Shown here piece after piece: positions 53,653-63,959 of a stretch of DNA of 64,000 nucleotides. The DNA is from Sphingobacterium thalpophilum (lineage in GTDB: Bacteria; Bacteroidota; Bacteroidia; Sphingobacteriales; Sphingobacteriaceae). The translations under genes were made by a program, and so were the position numbers. Position 1 is the stretch's first letter, and each line of letters begins with the position of its first letter. The stretch covers positions 3,410,001 to 3,474,000 of the forward strand of contig NZ_CP151087.1 of the NCBI RefSeq assembly GCF_038396785.1, read 5' to 3'. The notes under the pieces are model-generated. The model searched no databases and was not told where the DNA came from. It saw nothing but the letters and a program-made list of their open reading frames with translations.

Positions 53653-55581
53653 TTAGTCAAATTTCCATCTTACGAACGCTTCAATAGCTTCATAATTTGC
53701 AAGACCTAATTGGTCATATAAAGCTGCGGTTTCGCTCGTACGGTCTTCAGCACGTACCCAGAATTCACGTGGATCATCTCCAGGGAATACAGGTAAATCT
53801 TTTTGAGATTGGTGTTTGAAGATGGCTAAACGTTTGCGATAAACTTCTTGCGGAGATAATGGAACGGCCATTTGGATCTCGTGGATTGGGTATTCATGCC
53901 ATGCGCCTCTGTATAACCATAACCAACAATCTTTGGTCCATTCATCTGTTTTGCTCAATCTGCTCAATGCTTCAAACAAGATATCGAAACATACTTTATG
54001 CGTACCGTGTGGGTCGGCAAAGTCACCTGCAGCAAATACCTGATGTGGTTTTACCTGACGCAACAATTCCATTGTTTGTTGAATATCATCTTCAAAAGAT
54101 ACATTTTTTGAAAACTTTTGTCGATCATAGAAAGGCAGATCCTGGAAATGGATATTTTCATCTGGCAAACCAACCAAACGAGCTCCTGCGATCGCCTCAC
54201 CCTTACGGATCAATGCTTTGATTTTACGGACAAGTTCAGTATCGATTTGATTTGGTTTTTTTGTCGCAAAAATTGCTCTTTCCTCATCATAAATTCGACC
54301 GATCTGAGAAGCTTCCGCCTCTGCCCCTATTTGTTTTGCTAAATCTTCAGCAAACTCCAGATAACGTACCACATCATCATCCCAAACAGCTGTATTACCA
54401 CAAGTTTGATAAGCAACATGGACATTGTGTCCTTGGTCTGCCAGACGAATAAATGTCCCCCCCATCGAGATGACATCATCATCCGGGTGTGGAGAAAATA
54501 CAATTACATTTTTCTTCGCTGGATTGGCACGCTCAGGACGTTGTGAATCGTCAACATTGGGTTTACCTCCCGGCCATCCCGTGATCGTATGTTGAAGTTC
54601 GTTGAATATACGGATGTTGATATTATATGCCGGACCGGTTTCTGTAACCAACTTCGCCATTCCGTGTGCATTATAATCCTCGTCCGTAAGTTTCAGGATT
54701 GGTTTTTTGATTTCTAAAGCTAACCAAACAACTGCTTTTTTAATTAACGAAGGTGTCCAGGTAACATCTTCTGCCAACCAAGGAAGATCAAAACGTGTCA
54801 ACAATGAAGCAGCAGCTTCATCAAGAATAAATTCAACGTTATCCGATAATTGTAGATAAGTTGCAGGAATCTCTGAGGAGATTTCACCTTCAACTGCTTT
54901 TTTAATGATCTCAGCCTTTGTTTCGCTCCAAGCCATCAAAATGATCTCTCTCGCTTTGAAAATTGTACCTACACCCATGGTAATCGCTTTTGTTGGTACA
55001 TTTTCTTTTCCACCAAAAGCACGGGAAGCATCGCGACGGGTCAAATCGTCCAACGTTACCACACGTGTACCTGAGTTAGGTGCAGAACCTGGCTCATTGA
55101 AACCGATATGGCCGGTACGGCCAATACCTAATAATTGAATATCTAAACCTCCAGCTGCCGTAATCTTCTGTTCGTACGCCTCGCAGAATGCATTTACTTG
55201 GTCAGGAGCTAAGGTACCATCTGGAATATTTACATTGGCCGCATCAATATCTACGTGATCGAACAAGTTTTTGTTCATAAAGGTCACATAGCTCTGATCA
55301 GCATCAGGTTGCATCGGGTAGTATTCGTCAAGATTGAAGGTAATCACGTTCTTAAAGCTTAAACCTTCTTCTTTATGCAAACGAATCAATTCTTGATAGA
55401 CTTTTACCGGTGTGGCACCAGTAGCAAGGCCCAGAACAGCTTTCTCACCTTTCTCTTGCTTTGCACGAATAATTTCAGCAATACGATTTGCAACGTTTTT
55501 CGAAGCTGAATTTTGATCTGGATAAACGCTCACAGGGACTTTTTCGAAGCGTGTTTCTTCCAATAAATTTAATCTAGCCAT
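53653..55581 (-). CDS. nagB: Glucosamine-6-phosphate deaminase fused to LmbE/PIG-L-like domain
   Basis: Turns glucosamine-6-phosphate into fructose-6-phosphate and ammonia. 642 aa, more than twice the normal NagB length. Residues 1-275 are NagB: GLATGATPVKVYQEL, ITFNLDEYYPM with the catalytic Asp, LLGIGRTGHIGFNEPGS. Residues about 350-640 form an LmbE-like zinc-hydrolase domain with SPHPDDDVISMGG, and a later DPHGTHKV. The fusion is usual in Bacteroidota; the second domain may deacetylate GlcNAc-6-phosphate or a related sugar, so the protein might be bifunctional. Near a GH20 hexosaminidase, suiting hexosamine catabolism. The start (MARLNLLEETRFEKVPV) is firm. Confidence 0.93.
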   Translation of the reverse strand: MARLNLLEETRFEKVPVSVYPDQNSASKNVANRIAEIIRAKQEKGEKAVLGLATGATPVKVYQELIRLHKEEGLSFKNVITFNLDEYYPMQPDADQSYVTFMNKNLFDHVDIDAANVNIPDGTLAPDQVNAFCEAYEQKITAAGGLDIQLLGIGRTGHIGFNEPGSAPNSGTRVVTLDDLTRRDASRAFGGKENVPTKAITMGVGTIFKAREIILMAWSETKAEIIKKAVEGEISSEIPATYLQLSDNVEFILDEAAASLLTRFDLPWLAEDVTWTPSLIKKAVVWLALEIKKPILKLTDEDYNAHGMAKLVTETGPAYNINIRIFNELQHTITGWPGGKPNVDDSQRPERANPAKKNVIVFSPHPDDDVISMGGTFIRLADQGHNVHVAYQTCGNTAVWDDDVVRYLEFAEDLAKQIGAEAEASQIGRIYDEERAIFATKKPNQIDTELVRKIKALIRKGEAIAGARLVGLPDENIHFQDLPFYDRQKFSKNVSFEDDIQQTMELLRQVKPHQVFAAGDFADPHGTHKVCFDILFEALSRLSKTDEWTKDCWLWLYRGAWHEYPIHEIQMAVPLSPQEVYRKRLAIFKHQSQKDLPVFPGDDPREFWVRAEDRTSETAALYDQLGLANYEAIEAFVRWKFD

Positions 55582-55722
55582 TTTATGGGTATGTTGATAA
55601 ACGTGAATTACAAATTTATAAAATTAGTACCTCAAGTTGAAGTAAAATTTTAATAAAGTGGTTCTTTCTTAGCAATATTTTAAATAAAACCTTTTAGCTA
55701 TGCTTTTAGGTCAATAATACGA

Positions 55723-56871
55723 TTATACCCTATTCAAAATCTCGACGGCTTTTAATAGCGTTTCATCCTTTTTAGCGAAACAGACCCGCAAAACTTGTTG
55801 ATTTGTAGCTTCTTTATAGAACGCCGAAAGTGGGATTGTTGCAATTTTGTGTTGCCTGGTTAACGAACAAGCAAACTCAAATTCTTTCTCCTGACTGATA
55901 GCACTATAATCTATATTAAGGAAATAAGTTCCTTCACAAGGAAGAATCTTAAACCGGGATCCCCTTAATCCGTCCTTCAACAAATTCCTTTTCCGCTCAA
56001 AAAAATCCGATAGGCCTTTGACATAGCTTATATCCTCCAGATATGCTGCGATAGCGAATTGCATGGGCGTATTTACACTAAACACATTGAATTGATGTAC
56101 TTTTCTAAATTCTTGCGTTAATTGCGGCGGGGCAATGCAATAACCAATCTTCCAGCCCGTGGTATGCAACAACTTTCCAAAGGAAGCAATAACAAAACTT
56201 CGCTCCCGCAAAGTGGGTATTTCCAGTACCGATTGTGGGGAAGCTCCGTCAAACACAATATGCTCGTATACCTCATCGCTCAGCAACAACGCATTGGTAC
56301 CTGATAACAAATCTCCAAGTTTAATCAATTCTTCTCTACCAAGTACTTTGCCTGTTGGATTATTCGGATTATTGATGATGATTAAACGGGTTTTGGAATT
56401 AATTAACGTAGCTACGTAATCCCAGTCAATCTGAAAATCCGGAGCCAATAATCGCACGGGAATAACTTTACCGCCGAACAACTCGATCGTCGGCGCATAA
56501 CAATCGTATGCCGGTTCAAAGATAATAACCTCATCTTGTGGCCTAACAACTGTGGCAATAGCTGTAAAAATTGCTTGTGTACCGCCAGATGTCACAGTAA
56601 GCTCTGCTGTTGCATCAACCGCCACGTCATAAACTTCACGATATTTTTTAGCGATAGTATCACGTAATGCCTGTGCCCCAATCATTGGCGCATATTGGTT
56701 ATGCCCCTGTTCCATTGCCTTAGACACTAATTGAACCAACTTCGGATCAGTCTCAAAGTCAGGAAAACCTTGCGACAGATTTAAGGCTTGCTGCTCATTG
56801 GCAAGCATCGTCATTTTGGTAAAGATCGTCGTGCCGACACGTGGAAGTTTAGAAGTTAGGTTGAAGTTCAT
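55723..56871 (-). CDS. Class I/II aminotransferase, methionine-type (YbdL-like)
   Basis: PLP enzyme probably transaminating methionine-type keto acids. 382 aa, full length. The N-terminus resembles kynurenine/glutamine-phenylpyruvate aminotransferases (NLSQGFPDFETDPKLVQLV). PLP residues: IINNPNNPTGKV, LSDEVYEHIVFDG and the lysine in SFGKLLHTTGWKIGYCI. C-terminal Arg (RVCFAKK) binds the carboxylate. Divergent from the TlpA-like gene with a roughly 70-bp shared region. Name follows the YbdL/methionine aminotransferase look; substrate not proven. Confidence 0.85.
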   Translation of the reverse strand: MNFNLTSKLPRVGTTIFTKMTMLANEQQALNLSQGFPDFETDPKLVQLVSKAMEQGHNQYAPMIGAQALRDTIAKKYREVYDVAVDATAELTVTSGGTQAIFTAIATVVRPQDEVIIFEPAYDCYAPTIELFGGKVIPVRLLAPDFQIDWDYVATLINSKTRLIIINNPNNPTGKVLGREELIKLGDLLSGTNALLLSDEVYEHIVFDGASPQSVLEIPTLRERSFVIASFGKLLHTTGWKIGYCIAPPQLTQEFRKVHQFNVFSVNTPMQFAIAAYLEDISYVKGLSDFFERKRNLLKDGLRGSRFKILPCEGTYFLNIDYSAISQEKEFEFACSLTRQHKIATIPLSAFYKEATNQQVLRVCFAKKDETLLKAVEILNRV

Positions 56872-56943
56872 TTTTTGACATTTTATTAATCTACTAAATT
56901 AGTGGATTTTCTTATATTTGTAAATATATATAAGAATAATAAC

Positions 56944-57627
56944 ATGATAAAATACATCACACTACTTTTTTTAATTCTGCCATTCTTTGGTTCTGCACAA
57001 AAAAAAGAACTTACCAAAGAGGAGTATATTGCACGCGTTAAGGCCGCTCCGGATTCAATCTCGACATTGGTTGACTTGCGTAGAGTCGGCGGTTATGACC
57101 CTGTATACCTTGAGCTTCAGGCGCTTTATAATACCTTGAGTAAAAATGTCAAGAATTCAAGTGAAGGGAAAGAGTTCCAAGACTACTTAAATACGTTGGA
57201 AACGGTTCAAGTTGGAAAAACAGCTCCCGCGTTTACGCAAAATGATACTACTGGTAGCCCTGTAAAGCTTTCGGACTTTAAAGGAAAGTATGTTCTCCTT
57301 GATTTCTGGGCATCTTGGTGTCCGGATTGCCGTGTCGAAAGCCCAGATCTTGTAAAAACATACCAACAATTTAAAGGTGAAAACTTTGAAATATTGGGTA
57401 TATCCTTTGATAAGGATCGCAATTCTTGGATTAAAGCCATCCATGCAGATAAATTGCACTGGCGTCATGTTTCGGATCTCAAACGTTGGCAAAATGATGT
57501 CGGAACATTATATGGCGTAAAATCTATTCCTCAGAATGTACTGATCGATCCCAATGGGAAAATCGTCGCCAAGAATTTACATGGTGATGCTTTACGCGCA
57601 AAATTGAAAGAAGTATTGAAAAAGTAA
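56944..57627 (+). CDS. TlpA-family thioredoxin-like protein
   Basis: 227 aa from the ATG at 56944, with signal peptide MIKYITLLFLILPFFGSAQ. The second half is a TlpA/ResA-like thioredoxin: VGKTAPAFTQNDTTGSPVKL, active site WASWCPDC and the cis-Pro SIPQNVLIDPNG. The first 100 residues are a small helical extension. Probably reduces periplasmic disulfides. An earlier in-frame start (56902) lies before the signal peptide and is rejected. Followed by a bidirectional terminator. Confidence 0.88.
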   Translation: MIKYITLLFLILPFFGSAQKKELTKEEYIARVKAAPDSISTLVDLRRVGGYDPVYLELQALYNTLSKNVKNSSEGKEFQDYLNTLETVQVGKTAPAFTQNDTTGSPVKLSDFKGKYVLLDFWASWCPDCRVESPDLVKTYQQFKGENFEILGISFDKDRNSWIKAIHADKLHWRHVSDLKRWQNDVGTLYGVKSIPQNVLIDPNGKIVAKNLHGDALRAKLKEVLKK

Positions 57628-57644
57628 ACGATAGGCAATACATA

Positions 57645-57679
57645 AAAAGACCATGCTTTAAGAAAGCATGGTCTTTTTA
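57645..57679. terminator. Bidirectional terminator
   Basis: Stem GACCATGCTTT / AAAGCATGGTC (57649-57673), with A- and T-runs on both flanks, between the TlpA-like gene and radA. Confidence 0.85.
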
Positions 57680-57703
57680 TTTGTATACTCCTCTTTTAAT
57701 CCG

Positions 57704-59089
57704 CTAGCCAAACAAGGCACTGAAGATGTCCTCCAATTTGGCAACCGGACGAATGGCAATATTATATTTTTTAGCATCCAATCCTTTGGTATTGAATTTA
57801 GAAATAAAAATACCATCAAAGCCCAACTTCTCGGCCTCCTGTATACGCTGTTCAATACGATTTACGGCCCTTATCTCACCCGATAAACCAACCTCTCCGG
57901 CAAAAGTCAGATTGGATCGAATCGCGATATCCTGTTGTGAAGAAATAATTGCAACAACGACAGCCAAATCGATCGCAGGATCTTCGACACGTAACCCACC
58001 GGCAATATTCAAAAACACATCCTGTGCACTTAACCTAAAACCAAAGCGTTTCTCCAAAACAGCCAGCAGCATATTTAATCGTTTCGTATCGTAGCCTGTA
58101 GAAGAGCGTTGGGCATTTCCAAACGCCGAGTTACTCACCAGTGCCTGTACTTCAATCATCATAGGACGCATTCCTTCGAGCATCGCCGCAATGGAAACGC
58201 CACTAACAGGTTCATCGCGCTGGGAAATCATAATCTCCGAAGGATTTGACACTTCCCTAAGCCCCGACCCCTGCATTTCATAAATACCCAGTTCTGAAGC
58301 CGATCCAAAACGATTCTTTACGGCCCGTAAAATTCGGTATACATGATGACGATCACCCTCAAATTGAAGCACCGTATCCACCATATGTTCTAAAACCTTG
58401 GGACCTGCAATAGATCCGTCTTTGGTAATATGTCCTACAATAAAAACTGGTGTACTGGTTTCTTTTGCAAACCGCAGCAATTCTGCGGTACATTCGCGTA
58501 CCTGAGAAACCGATCCTGGCGCCGATTCAATTTGTGCGGAATGTAAAGTCTGTATAGAATCTATGACAATGACATTCGGCTGTACCGTCTCGATCTGCTT
58601 GAAAATATTTTGAGTCGATGTCTCGGTAAGGATATAACAATTTGCTTTAGAAGATTGTGACAATCGCTCTGCCCGCATCTTAATTTGCTGTTCGCTTTCT
58701 TCCCCAGAAATATAAAGTGTCTTGACTTGTGGGATCGATAACGCGAGCTGTAACATCAACGTAGACTTCCCAATACCAGGTTCGCCTCCGATAAGTACCA
58801 ATGACCCCGGAACAATACCACCGCCAAGAACCCGGTTAAACTCCTGATCAGGAGTCAATATCCGTAATTCATCCTGATAGACAATTTCGTGGATGATCGC
58901 AGCTTTATTCGCTCTTTTCGTGCTTCCGCCTGTGGTAGAACTACGCCATTCGGGCACTTTTGAACTCGCCTTTTCGACGACTTCCTCAACAAAACTATTC
59001 CATTGCTTACAAGAAGGGCATTGTCCCATCCATTTGGGCGATTCGTAGCCACAGTTTTGACAGAAGTATGCTGATTTTGATTTTGCCAT
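57704..59089 (-). CDS. radA: DNA repair protein RadA
   Basis: Helps process recombination intermediates. 461 aa: an N-terminal zinc finger with four Cys (10, 13, 24, 27; FCQNCGYESPKW...CPSCKQW), a RecA-like ATPase (Walker A GGEPGIGKST, Walker B VIVIDSIQT), the RadA-specific KNRFG (AVKNRFGSASELG) and a C-terminal Lon-protease-like domain (YDTKRLNMLLAVLEKRFG). All domain marks are present. Sits convergent with the TlpA-like gene. Confidence 0.96.
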   Translation of the reverse strand: MAKSKSAYFCQNCGYESPKWMGQCPSCKQWNSFVEEVVEKASSKVPEWRSSTTGGSTKRANKAAIIHEIVYQDELRILTPDQEFNRVLGGGIVPGSLVLIGGEPGIGKSTLMLQLALSIPQVKTLYISGEESEQQIKMRAERLSQSSKANCYILTETSTQNIFKQIETVQPNVIVIDSIQTLHSAQIESAPGSVSQVRECTAELLRFAKETSTPVFIVGHITKDGSIAGPKVLEHMVDTVLQFEGDRHHVYRILRAVKNRFGSASELGIYEMQGSGLREVSNPSEIMISQRDEPVSGVSIAAMLEGMRPMMIEVQALVSNSAFGNAQRSSTGYDTKRLNMLLAVLEKRFGFRLSAQDVFLNIAGGLRVEDPAIDLAVVVAIISSQQDIAIRSNLTFAGEVGLSGEIRAVNRIEQRIQEAEKLGFDGIFISKFNTKGLDAKKYNIAIRPVAKLEDIFSALFG

Positions 59090-59323
59090 GCTACGAAATT
59101 ACAAATTTATAGCTGTTAAAAGCGTAATATCATGCCCCATACATATAATATTACCCAGGATATTATGCAAGGACTGATCAGCCTTTCCATAATGCTACTC
59201 CTATGGCGGCTTAAGTCAATACACAGTATATTACTATATACCACATCAGTATTTTAACAATACGTCAACAATGCTGCGTGTATACTGGAACCTTACTCAC
59301 AAACCTTAAAAAAACCGAAGTGT

Positions 59324-60484
59324 TTATTCTTCATTTTCTTTTAAGATCCGCAAGAAATTTTGTCCCATGATCTTCGCAACATCTGTGTTTGTATAACCTC
59401 TCTCCAACAGCGCTTTGGTCAGTAGTGGAAATTTAGAAACATCTTCCAGACCTTGGGGTGAGGATTCTATGCCATCGAAGTCCGAGCCGACGGCAACATG
59501 ATCAATACCCACTTTTTTGACCAAATAGTCGATATGATCCAATAATTTCGACAGTGGAGCATCGGCTTGCCGTTGAAGTTCTTTTGGCAACTTTTCATAC
59601 ATAGACCAAGTACTCAATTTTGTATCCCCCTTATCACCAAATTTACCCACATACAAATCCTTAAGCCTTGTTTCATAGGCCGGATCCAAAAAACCTGAAT
59701 AAAAATTGACACCAACAACGCCCCCATTTTTTTTCAAAGCTTCCAATTGTGCATCTTTTAGATTGCGGAAATGTGGACATAATTCATAGGCGTTGCTATG
59801 GGAAACCAAGATCGGCTTGGTCGTTATCGCCAGCACGTCATAGAAAGTCTGCTCTCCTCCATGGGACAGATCAACCATCATACCTAATTCGTTCATCTTC
59901 CGAATAATTGCTCGACCTTTTGCCGTCAACCCTTTATCCTTGGGATTCATACGACCTGATTCCATTGCTGCACAACTCGCCCAGGACAAATTGTAGTTCC
60001 AGGTCAAAGTGAGGTATTGGGCACCACGCTCATAGAGTCGCATTAAATGATCAACACTTCCCTCAATCATATTTCCGCCTTCAACCCCAATCAAAGCGAC
60101 TATTTTTCCCGTTTTTAAGATCGAATCGATATCACGTGAAGATTTTGCCAAACTTATTTTATCGGTATTCGCCGCAATCATCTTTTCCAATGCATCTATC
60201 TGGTCATTGGCGTGCTTAAATGCCCCGGATTTCCACTTCGCATCATCGGACCACACAGCAAATACCTGCACATCGACACCTCCCTCCCGCAGTCGCGGTA
60301 AATCAGTAGCTCCCGTACCTATTCGCTGACCAATATTTTTCCCTGGGAAAATGGATTCGTAAATCACATCATTGTGTCCGTCGACGACCACCAAATCTTG
60401 GTGTATCTGTTTATAGTCTTGACTATATCCAACATTGTTGAGTGTCGTCATTGTTAGTCCAAGTAATAGCAGGCCTTTTATCAT
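59324..60484 (-). CDS. Membrane dipeptidase family protein (peptidase M19)
   Basis: Zinc-dependent dipeptidase, probably periplasmic. 386 aa with a signal-like N-terminus (MIKGLLLLGLTMTTLNNVGYSQ). Metal ligands: His and Asp in VVVDGHNDVIYES, Glu in IGVEGGNMIEG, His residues in ILVSHSNAYELCPHFRNL; a later active-site region, HVAVGSDFDGIESS. The start overlaps the end of the serine-hydrolase gene by 4 nt (ATGA type), so the two are coupled. A role in recycling or degrading cell-wall or nutrient peptides fits, without proof. Confidence 0.9.
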   Translation of the reverse strand: MIKGLLLLGLTMTTLNNVGYSQDYKQIHQDLVVVDGHNDVIYESIFPGKNIGQRIGTGATDLPRLREGGVDVQVFAVWSDDAKWKSGAFKHANDQIDALEKMIAANTDKISLAKSSRDIDSILKTGKIVALIGVEGGNMIEGSVDHLMRLYERGAQYLTLTWNYNLSWASCAAMESGRMNPKDKGLTAKGRAIIRKMNELGMMVDLSHGGEQTFYDVLAITTKPILVSHSNAYELCPHFRNLKDAQLEALKKNGGVVGVNFYSGFLDPAYETRLKDLYVGKFGDKGDTKLSTWSMYEKLPKELQRQADAPLSKLLDHIDYLVKKVGIDHVAVGSDFDGIESSPQGLEDVSKFPLLTKALLERGYTNTDVAKIMGQNFLRILKENEE

Positions 60485-62205
60485 TTTTGACTTTCATTGA
60501 TCGTTTCATAAATAGCGTCCTGAATCCTACTTCTGATATTCAGGTCCAACAACTTGGTACTCACCTGAGGATGTACGCGATTAGACAAGAAGATATAGAT
60601 CAGTTGATTCTGCGGATCAATCCAGATGCACGTTCCTGTATAGCCAGTATGTCCAAATACAGAGCTATTTGCTAACTTAGATGGATATTCATTTTTTGGG
60701 TTTGGATCCCAACGGTCAAAACCTAAGCCCCGACGGCTGCTTGTCGATTGCCTGGAGGTAAATAAATCTACTGTTTCCGTTTTAAAGTAGCGCTCCCCCC
60801 CGTACTCTCCTCTATTCAATAGCAATTGACCGTAGATTGCCAAATCGTTTGCTGTAGCAAATAATCCGGCATGCCCGGCAATACCGCCAGCCATTGCCGC
60901 ACCCTGATCGTGGACATAGCCTTCTAGCAATGTTTTCCGAAAGGAGGTATCTTGTTCGGTAGGAACGATTTCATCCTTTGCAAAACGCTCTCGGGGAAGG
61001 TACCCCGCGCGCGTCATCCCCAATGGCCTGTAAAAGTTCTCCTGCACATAATCTTGCAGAGGTTCAGCGGTCTGATGTTCTGCAACTTCCTTCATCACGT
61101 ACATACTGATATCACTATACACATAATTTCCAGTGGGTTTTACAGGTGATTTTAGCATCTCGGGCCACATGACATCGCGGTAATAATTGTTGAGGATATA
61201 GCTATTGTCGGCCATTTTTACTTGATGGTTATCATCGCGGACTGAAACAACGTCTCCTGCTTTCAGATATTTATAGAAGGGAATAAAAGGTGTAAATCCT
61301 GCTTCATGCAACATCACGGAACGAAGCTTGATATCCTTTTTATTGGTATACTTTGCCTGCCATAGGTAATGTCCCATGGTACTATCCAAATTAATAATAT
61401 TCCGCTCGGCAAGACGCATAATGACAGGAGTAGTACCAGCAATCTTACTGACAGATGCGAGATCAAAAATATCAGTTGTTTTGGTGGGAACATCTTTGGA
61501 ATATGTGTGAAATCCATAAGATTTCTCCAAGAGTACTTGCCCGTCTTTCACGATCATGACAACAGCCCCCGGTGTTGCTTGCTTATCGATGGCTTCTTGT
61601 GCAATGGCATCAATTTTCTTCGTCAATTTGGTCAGGTTCAGATTAGAACTTGATGCAGCGCCATATTGCAGCCTTGTCTGTGTGGTTTTGACATGACCGG
61701 CGGTTATAGGAATCCCACCAAAAATAGACATTGCCATCTGACGCTGTCCAATCTCTGTAAAAGGAGCAAGCAATTCGATCAAATCAGACTGTGGGTGCTC
61801 CGATAAACTCTTTTTGTTCTTTTCGTTTTCAAAAAAATGACAAAGGATAACTTTTTTATTGTTTAATACGGCCTGCTTCAACTGTGCTAGACAAGCTGCA
61901 TCTAAGTCATCTTCCTTTCCAGCCACAATAATGGTGTTATAATATTTGATGTCCTCATCAAATTTATTAAAATCAAAGATTTTGGTGTTTGCATAGCGGG
62001 CCAACTGTTCTGTGAACATCGCATATTTTGCCGCGTTAGGAACGACAACTGCAATACGAAGTTGATCCAGGTTTTCTAAAGGCAGCAACTGATCGAGGTT
62101 ATTAAACAGTATTGTTTCGTTTTTGATCGTCGACTTATATTGAGCAAACAGGGGGCTAATACAGAACAAACCTGCAAATAAAGCCCCAAAAAATCGTTTT
62201 TTCAT
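60481..62205 (-). CDS. Serine hydrolase of the class C beta-lactamase/esterase family
   Basis: 574-aa secreted protein with signal peptide MKKRFFGALFAGLFCISPLFAQ. Residues about 30-180 resemble the C-terminal domain of GH3 glycosidases. The second part, from about 190, is a penicillin-binding-like serine hydrolase: S-x-x-K in DLASVSKIAGTT (about 250), Y-S-D in NYVYSDISMYV and HTG in VFGHTGYTGT. This GH3-C plus hydrolase arrangement occurs in Bacteroidota. It could act on peptidoglycan peptides or esters, in line with the coupled dipeptidase. Substrate unknown. Confidence 0.88.
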   Translation of the reverse strand: MKKRFFGALFAGLFCISPLFAQYKSTIKNETILFNNLDQLLPLENLDQLRIAVVVPNAAKYAMFTEQLARYANTKIFDFNKFDEDIKYYNTIIVAGKEDDLDAACLAQLKQAVLNNKKVILCHFFENEKNKKSLSEHPQSDLIELLAPFTEIGQRQMAMSIFGGIPITAGHVKTTQTRLQYGAASSSNLNLTKLTKKIDAIAQEAIDKQATPGAVVMIVKDGQVLLEKSYGFHTYSKDVPTKTTDIFDLASVSKIAGTTPVIMRLAERNIINLDSTMGHYLWQAKYTNKKDIKLRSVMLHEAGFTPFIPFYKYLKAGDVVSVRDDNHQVKMADNSYILNNYYRDVMWPEMLKSPVKPTGNYVYSDISMYVMKEVAEHQTAEPLQDYVQENFYRPLGMTRAGYLPRERFAKDEIVPTEQDTSFRKTLLEGYVHDQGAAMAGGIAGHAGLFATANDLAIYGQLLLNRGEYGGERYFKTETVDLFTSRQSTSSRRGLGFDRWDPNPKNEYPSKLANSSVFGHTGYTGTCIWIDPQNQLIYIFLSNRVHPQVSTKLLDLNIRSRIQDAIYETINESQK

Positions 62206-62401
62206 TCTGCTTTTATCGTTTTTTAGGTTCTATCAAATAAAAATACGAATTAAATAACGAAGGAATATACTCGCTCGAAAAAAAATCAATTTTGTTACTC
62301 GACTTGACTATCGGGGTTAATAAATTCTGTCTCCCTTTGGTCATAGCAGATTCAACCATCCCCGGATTGCATCATGAAGGTTTTTTCTGTAAGTTTGACT
62401 A

Positions 62402-63688
62402 ATGCCAGAATTGATTCAAGATAAAACAATATTTTCCTTGCTGGAAGTCAGCCGCAGTATCCAAAAGACACTTGCAGAGCGGTATAAGAGTTTGTACTGG
62501 ATCAAAGCTGAAATGAACAAGCTCAATCATTATACGCATTCTGGCCACTGTTATCCTGAACTGGTAGAAAAACAGGATGGAAAAATTGTCGCTGAAATTC
62601 GGTCGATCCTATGGAAAGCTGATTACAAACGTATCAACAACAATTTTCTTAAAGTCGCGCAAGAACCTTTACGAGAAGGGATCACGATGTTATTTCAGGC
62701 AAGTATTTCCTATGATCCCATGTACGGATTAAGTTTGCGCATTGTTGATATTGATCCGACTTTTACCTTAGGTGAACTTGAAAAGGAGAAGTTAGACAGT
62801 ATTCGAAAGTTGAAAGCAGAGGGCATATATGAGTCTAATAAATTATTGGACTTTCCTGTGGTTCCCAAAAGATTGGCAATTATTTCAGTAGAAACAAGTA
62901 AGGGGCTTTCTGATTTTTACAAGATTATTAATCAAAACCCTTGGGGTTACCGCATCGAATCCACCCTCTTCCCTGCATTGTTACAAGGAGACAAGTCAGT
63001 ACCTTCTATTATAAATCAGCTTGCCATTATTGCTGAAAAAATAGACGGGTACGATGTGGTCGCCATCATCCGTGGTGGAGGCGGTGAGGTTGGTCTTTCC
63101 AGTTATAACAACTACTTGCTAGCTCGTGCTATCGCTATATTTCCCATCCCCGTATTGACGGGTATTGGGCATTCGACGAATTATACAGTTAGCGAAATGG
63201 TAGCCTATAAAAACGCGATTACGCCCAGTGAGCTGGCCGATTTTCTGATTCAGAAGTTTCATAATTTTGCTATTCCAGTCGATCGGGCTGCAGAGCGCAT
63301 ACAACAACTCATTCTTACCCGATTTAAAGAAGAGCACAATATCTTATCTCAACTGGCAACGCATATACAATGGATCGGAAAGAGAGAAATTCAGACCTCG
63401 AGGGCGGCCATCCAGCAATTTCAACATGATCTTAACGCCTTGTTAAAATTGCGCTTTTATGAGCACAAAACGGCACTGGCTCATACCGAACGAATTATTC
63501 AGCTATCTGATCCAATTAGACTATTGAAACAAGGTTTTTCAATTACTAAGGTTAACGGAAAACTACTGCAGTCGGTGACACAAGTATCTCCCGGCGATGT
63601 AATACAGACGATACTCGAATATGGAGAGCTTACCAGTACTGTGACAGATAAATCTCCGAAGGAAGACCTAGACGAGAACAATACTTAA
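62402..63688 (+). CDS. xseA: Exodeoxyribonuclease VII large subunit
   Basis: Single-strand DNA nuclease subunit of the XseAB complex. 428 aa with an N-terminal OB-fold (SIQKTLAERYKSLYWIKAEM, HYTHSGHCYPELVEK) and the Exo VII catalytic domain: LAIISVETSKGLSDFYKI, VVAIIRGGGGEVGLSSYN, IPVLTGIGHSTNYTVSEMVAY. The C-terminal coiled-coil region is shorter than in E. coli. The ATG at 62402 is upstream of the OB-fold. xseB starts 49 nt after the stop. Confidence 0.94.
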   Translation: MPELIQDKTIFSLLEVSRSIQKTLAERYKSLYWIKAEMNKLNHYTHSGHCYPELVEKQDGKIVAEIRSILWKADYKRINNNFLKVAQEPLREGITMLFQASISYDPMYGLSLRIVDIDPTFTLGELEKEKLDSIRKLKAEGIYESNKLLDFPVVPKRLAIISVETSKGLSDFYKIINQNPWGYRIESTLFPALLQGDKSVPSIINQLAIIAEKIDGYDVVAIIRGGGGEVGLSSYNNYLLARAIAIFPIPVLTGIGHSTNYTVSEMVAYKNAITPSELADFLIQKFHNFAIPVDRAAERIQQLILTRFKEEHNILSQLATHIQWIGKREIQTSRAAIQQFQHDLNALLKLRFYEHKTALAHTERIIQLSDPIRLLKQGFSITKVNGKLLQSVTQVSPGDVIQTILEYGELTSTVTDKSPKEDLDENNT

Positions 63689-63737
63689 TTTGGCATCGCC
63701 ACACAAAATTTAAAGAAAGCATATCAAGCATAGCATA

Positions 63738-63959
63738 ATGGGACAGAATTATACCTACACGGATGCCTTTAACGAGTTACAAACTATCGTGAGGGAAATA
63801 GAAAATGGCACAACAAACATTGATGAGCTCGCGGGAAAAATCAAGAGGGCTTCCGACCTCATTCAAGTCTGCAAAGCCAAGTTAACAGCGACGGAGGACG
63901 AAGTAAACAGTTTATTACAGCAGATAACCCCAACTCAGGAAACGGATGATGATGAATAA
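63738..63959 (+). CDS. xseB: Exodeoxyribonuclease VII small subunit
   Basis: 73-aa helical subunit binding the coiled coil of XseA. Signature: YTDAFNELQTIVREIENGT, then IDELAGKIKRASDLIQVCKAKLTATEDEV. Length and position directly after xseA fit the family; acidic tail ETDDDE. Confidence 0.93.
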   Translation: MGQNYTYTDAFNELQTIVREIENGTTNIDELAGKIKRASDLIQVCKAKLTATEDEVNSLLQQITPTQETDDDE

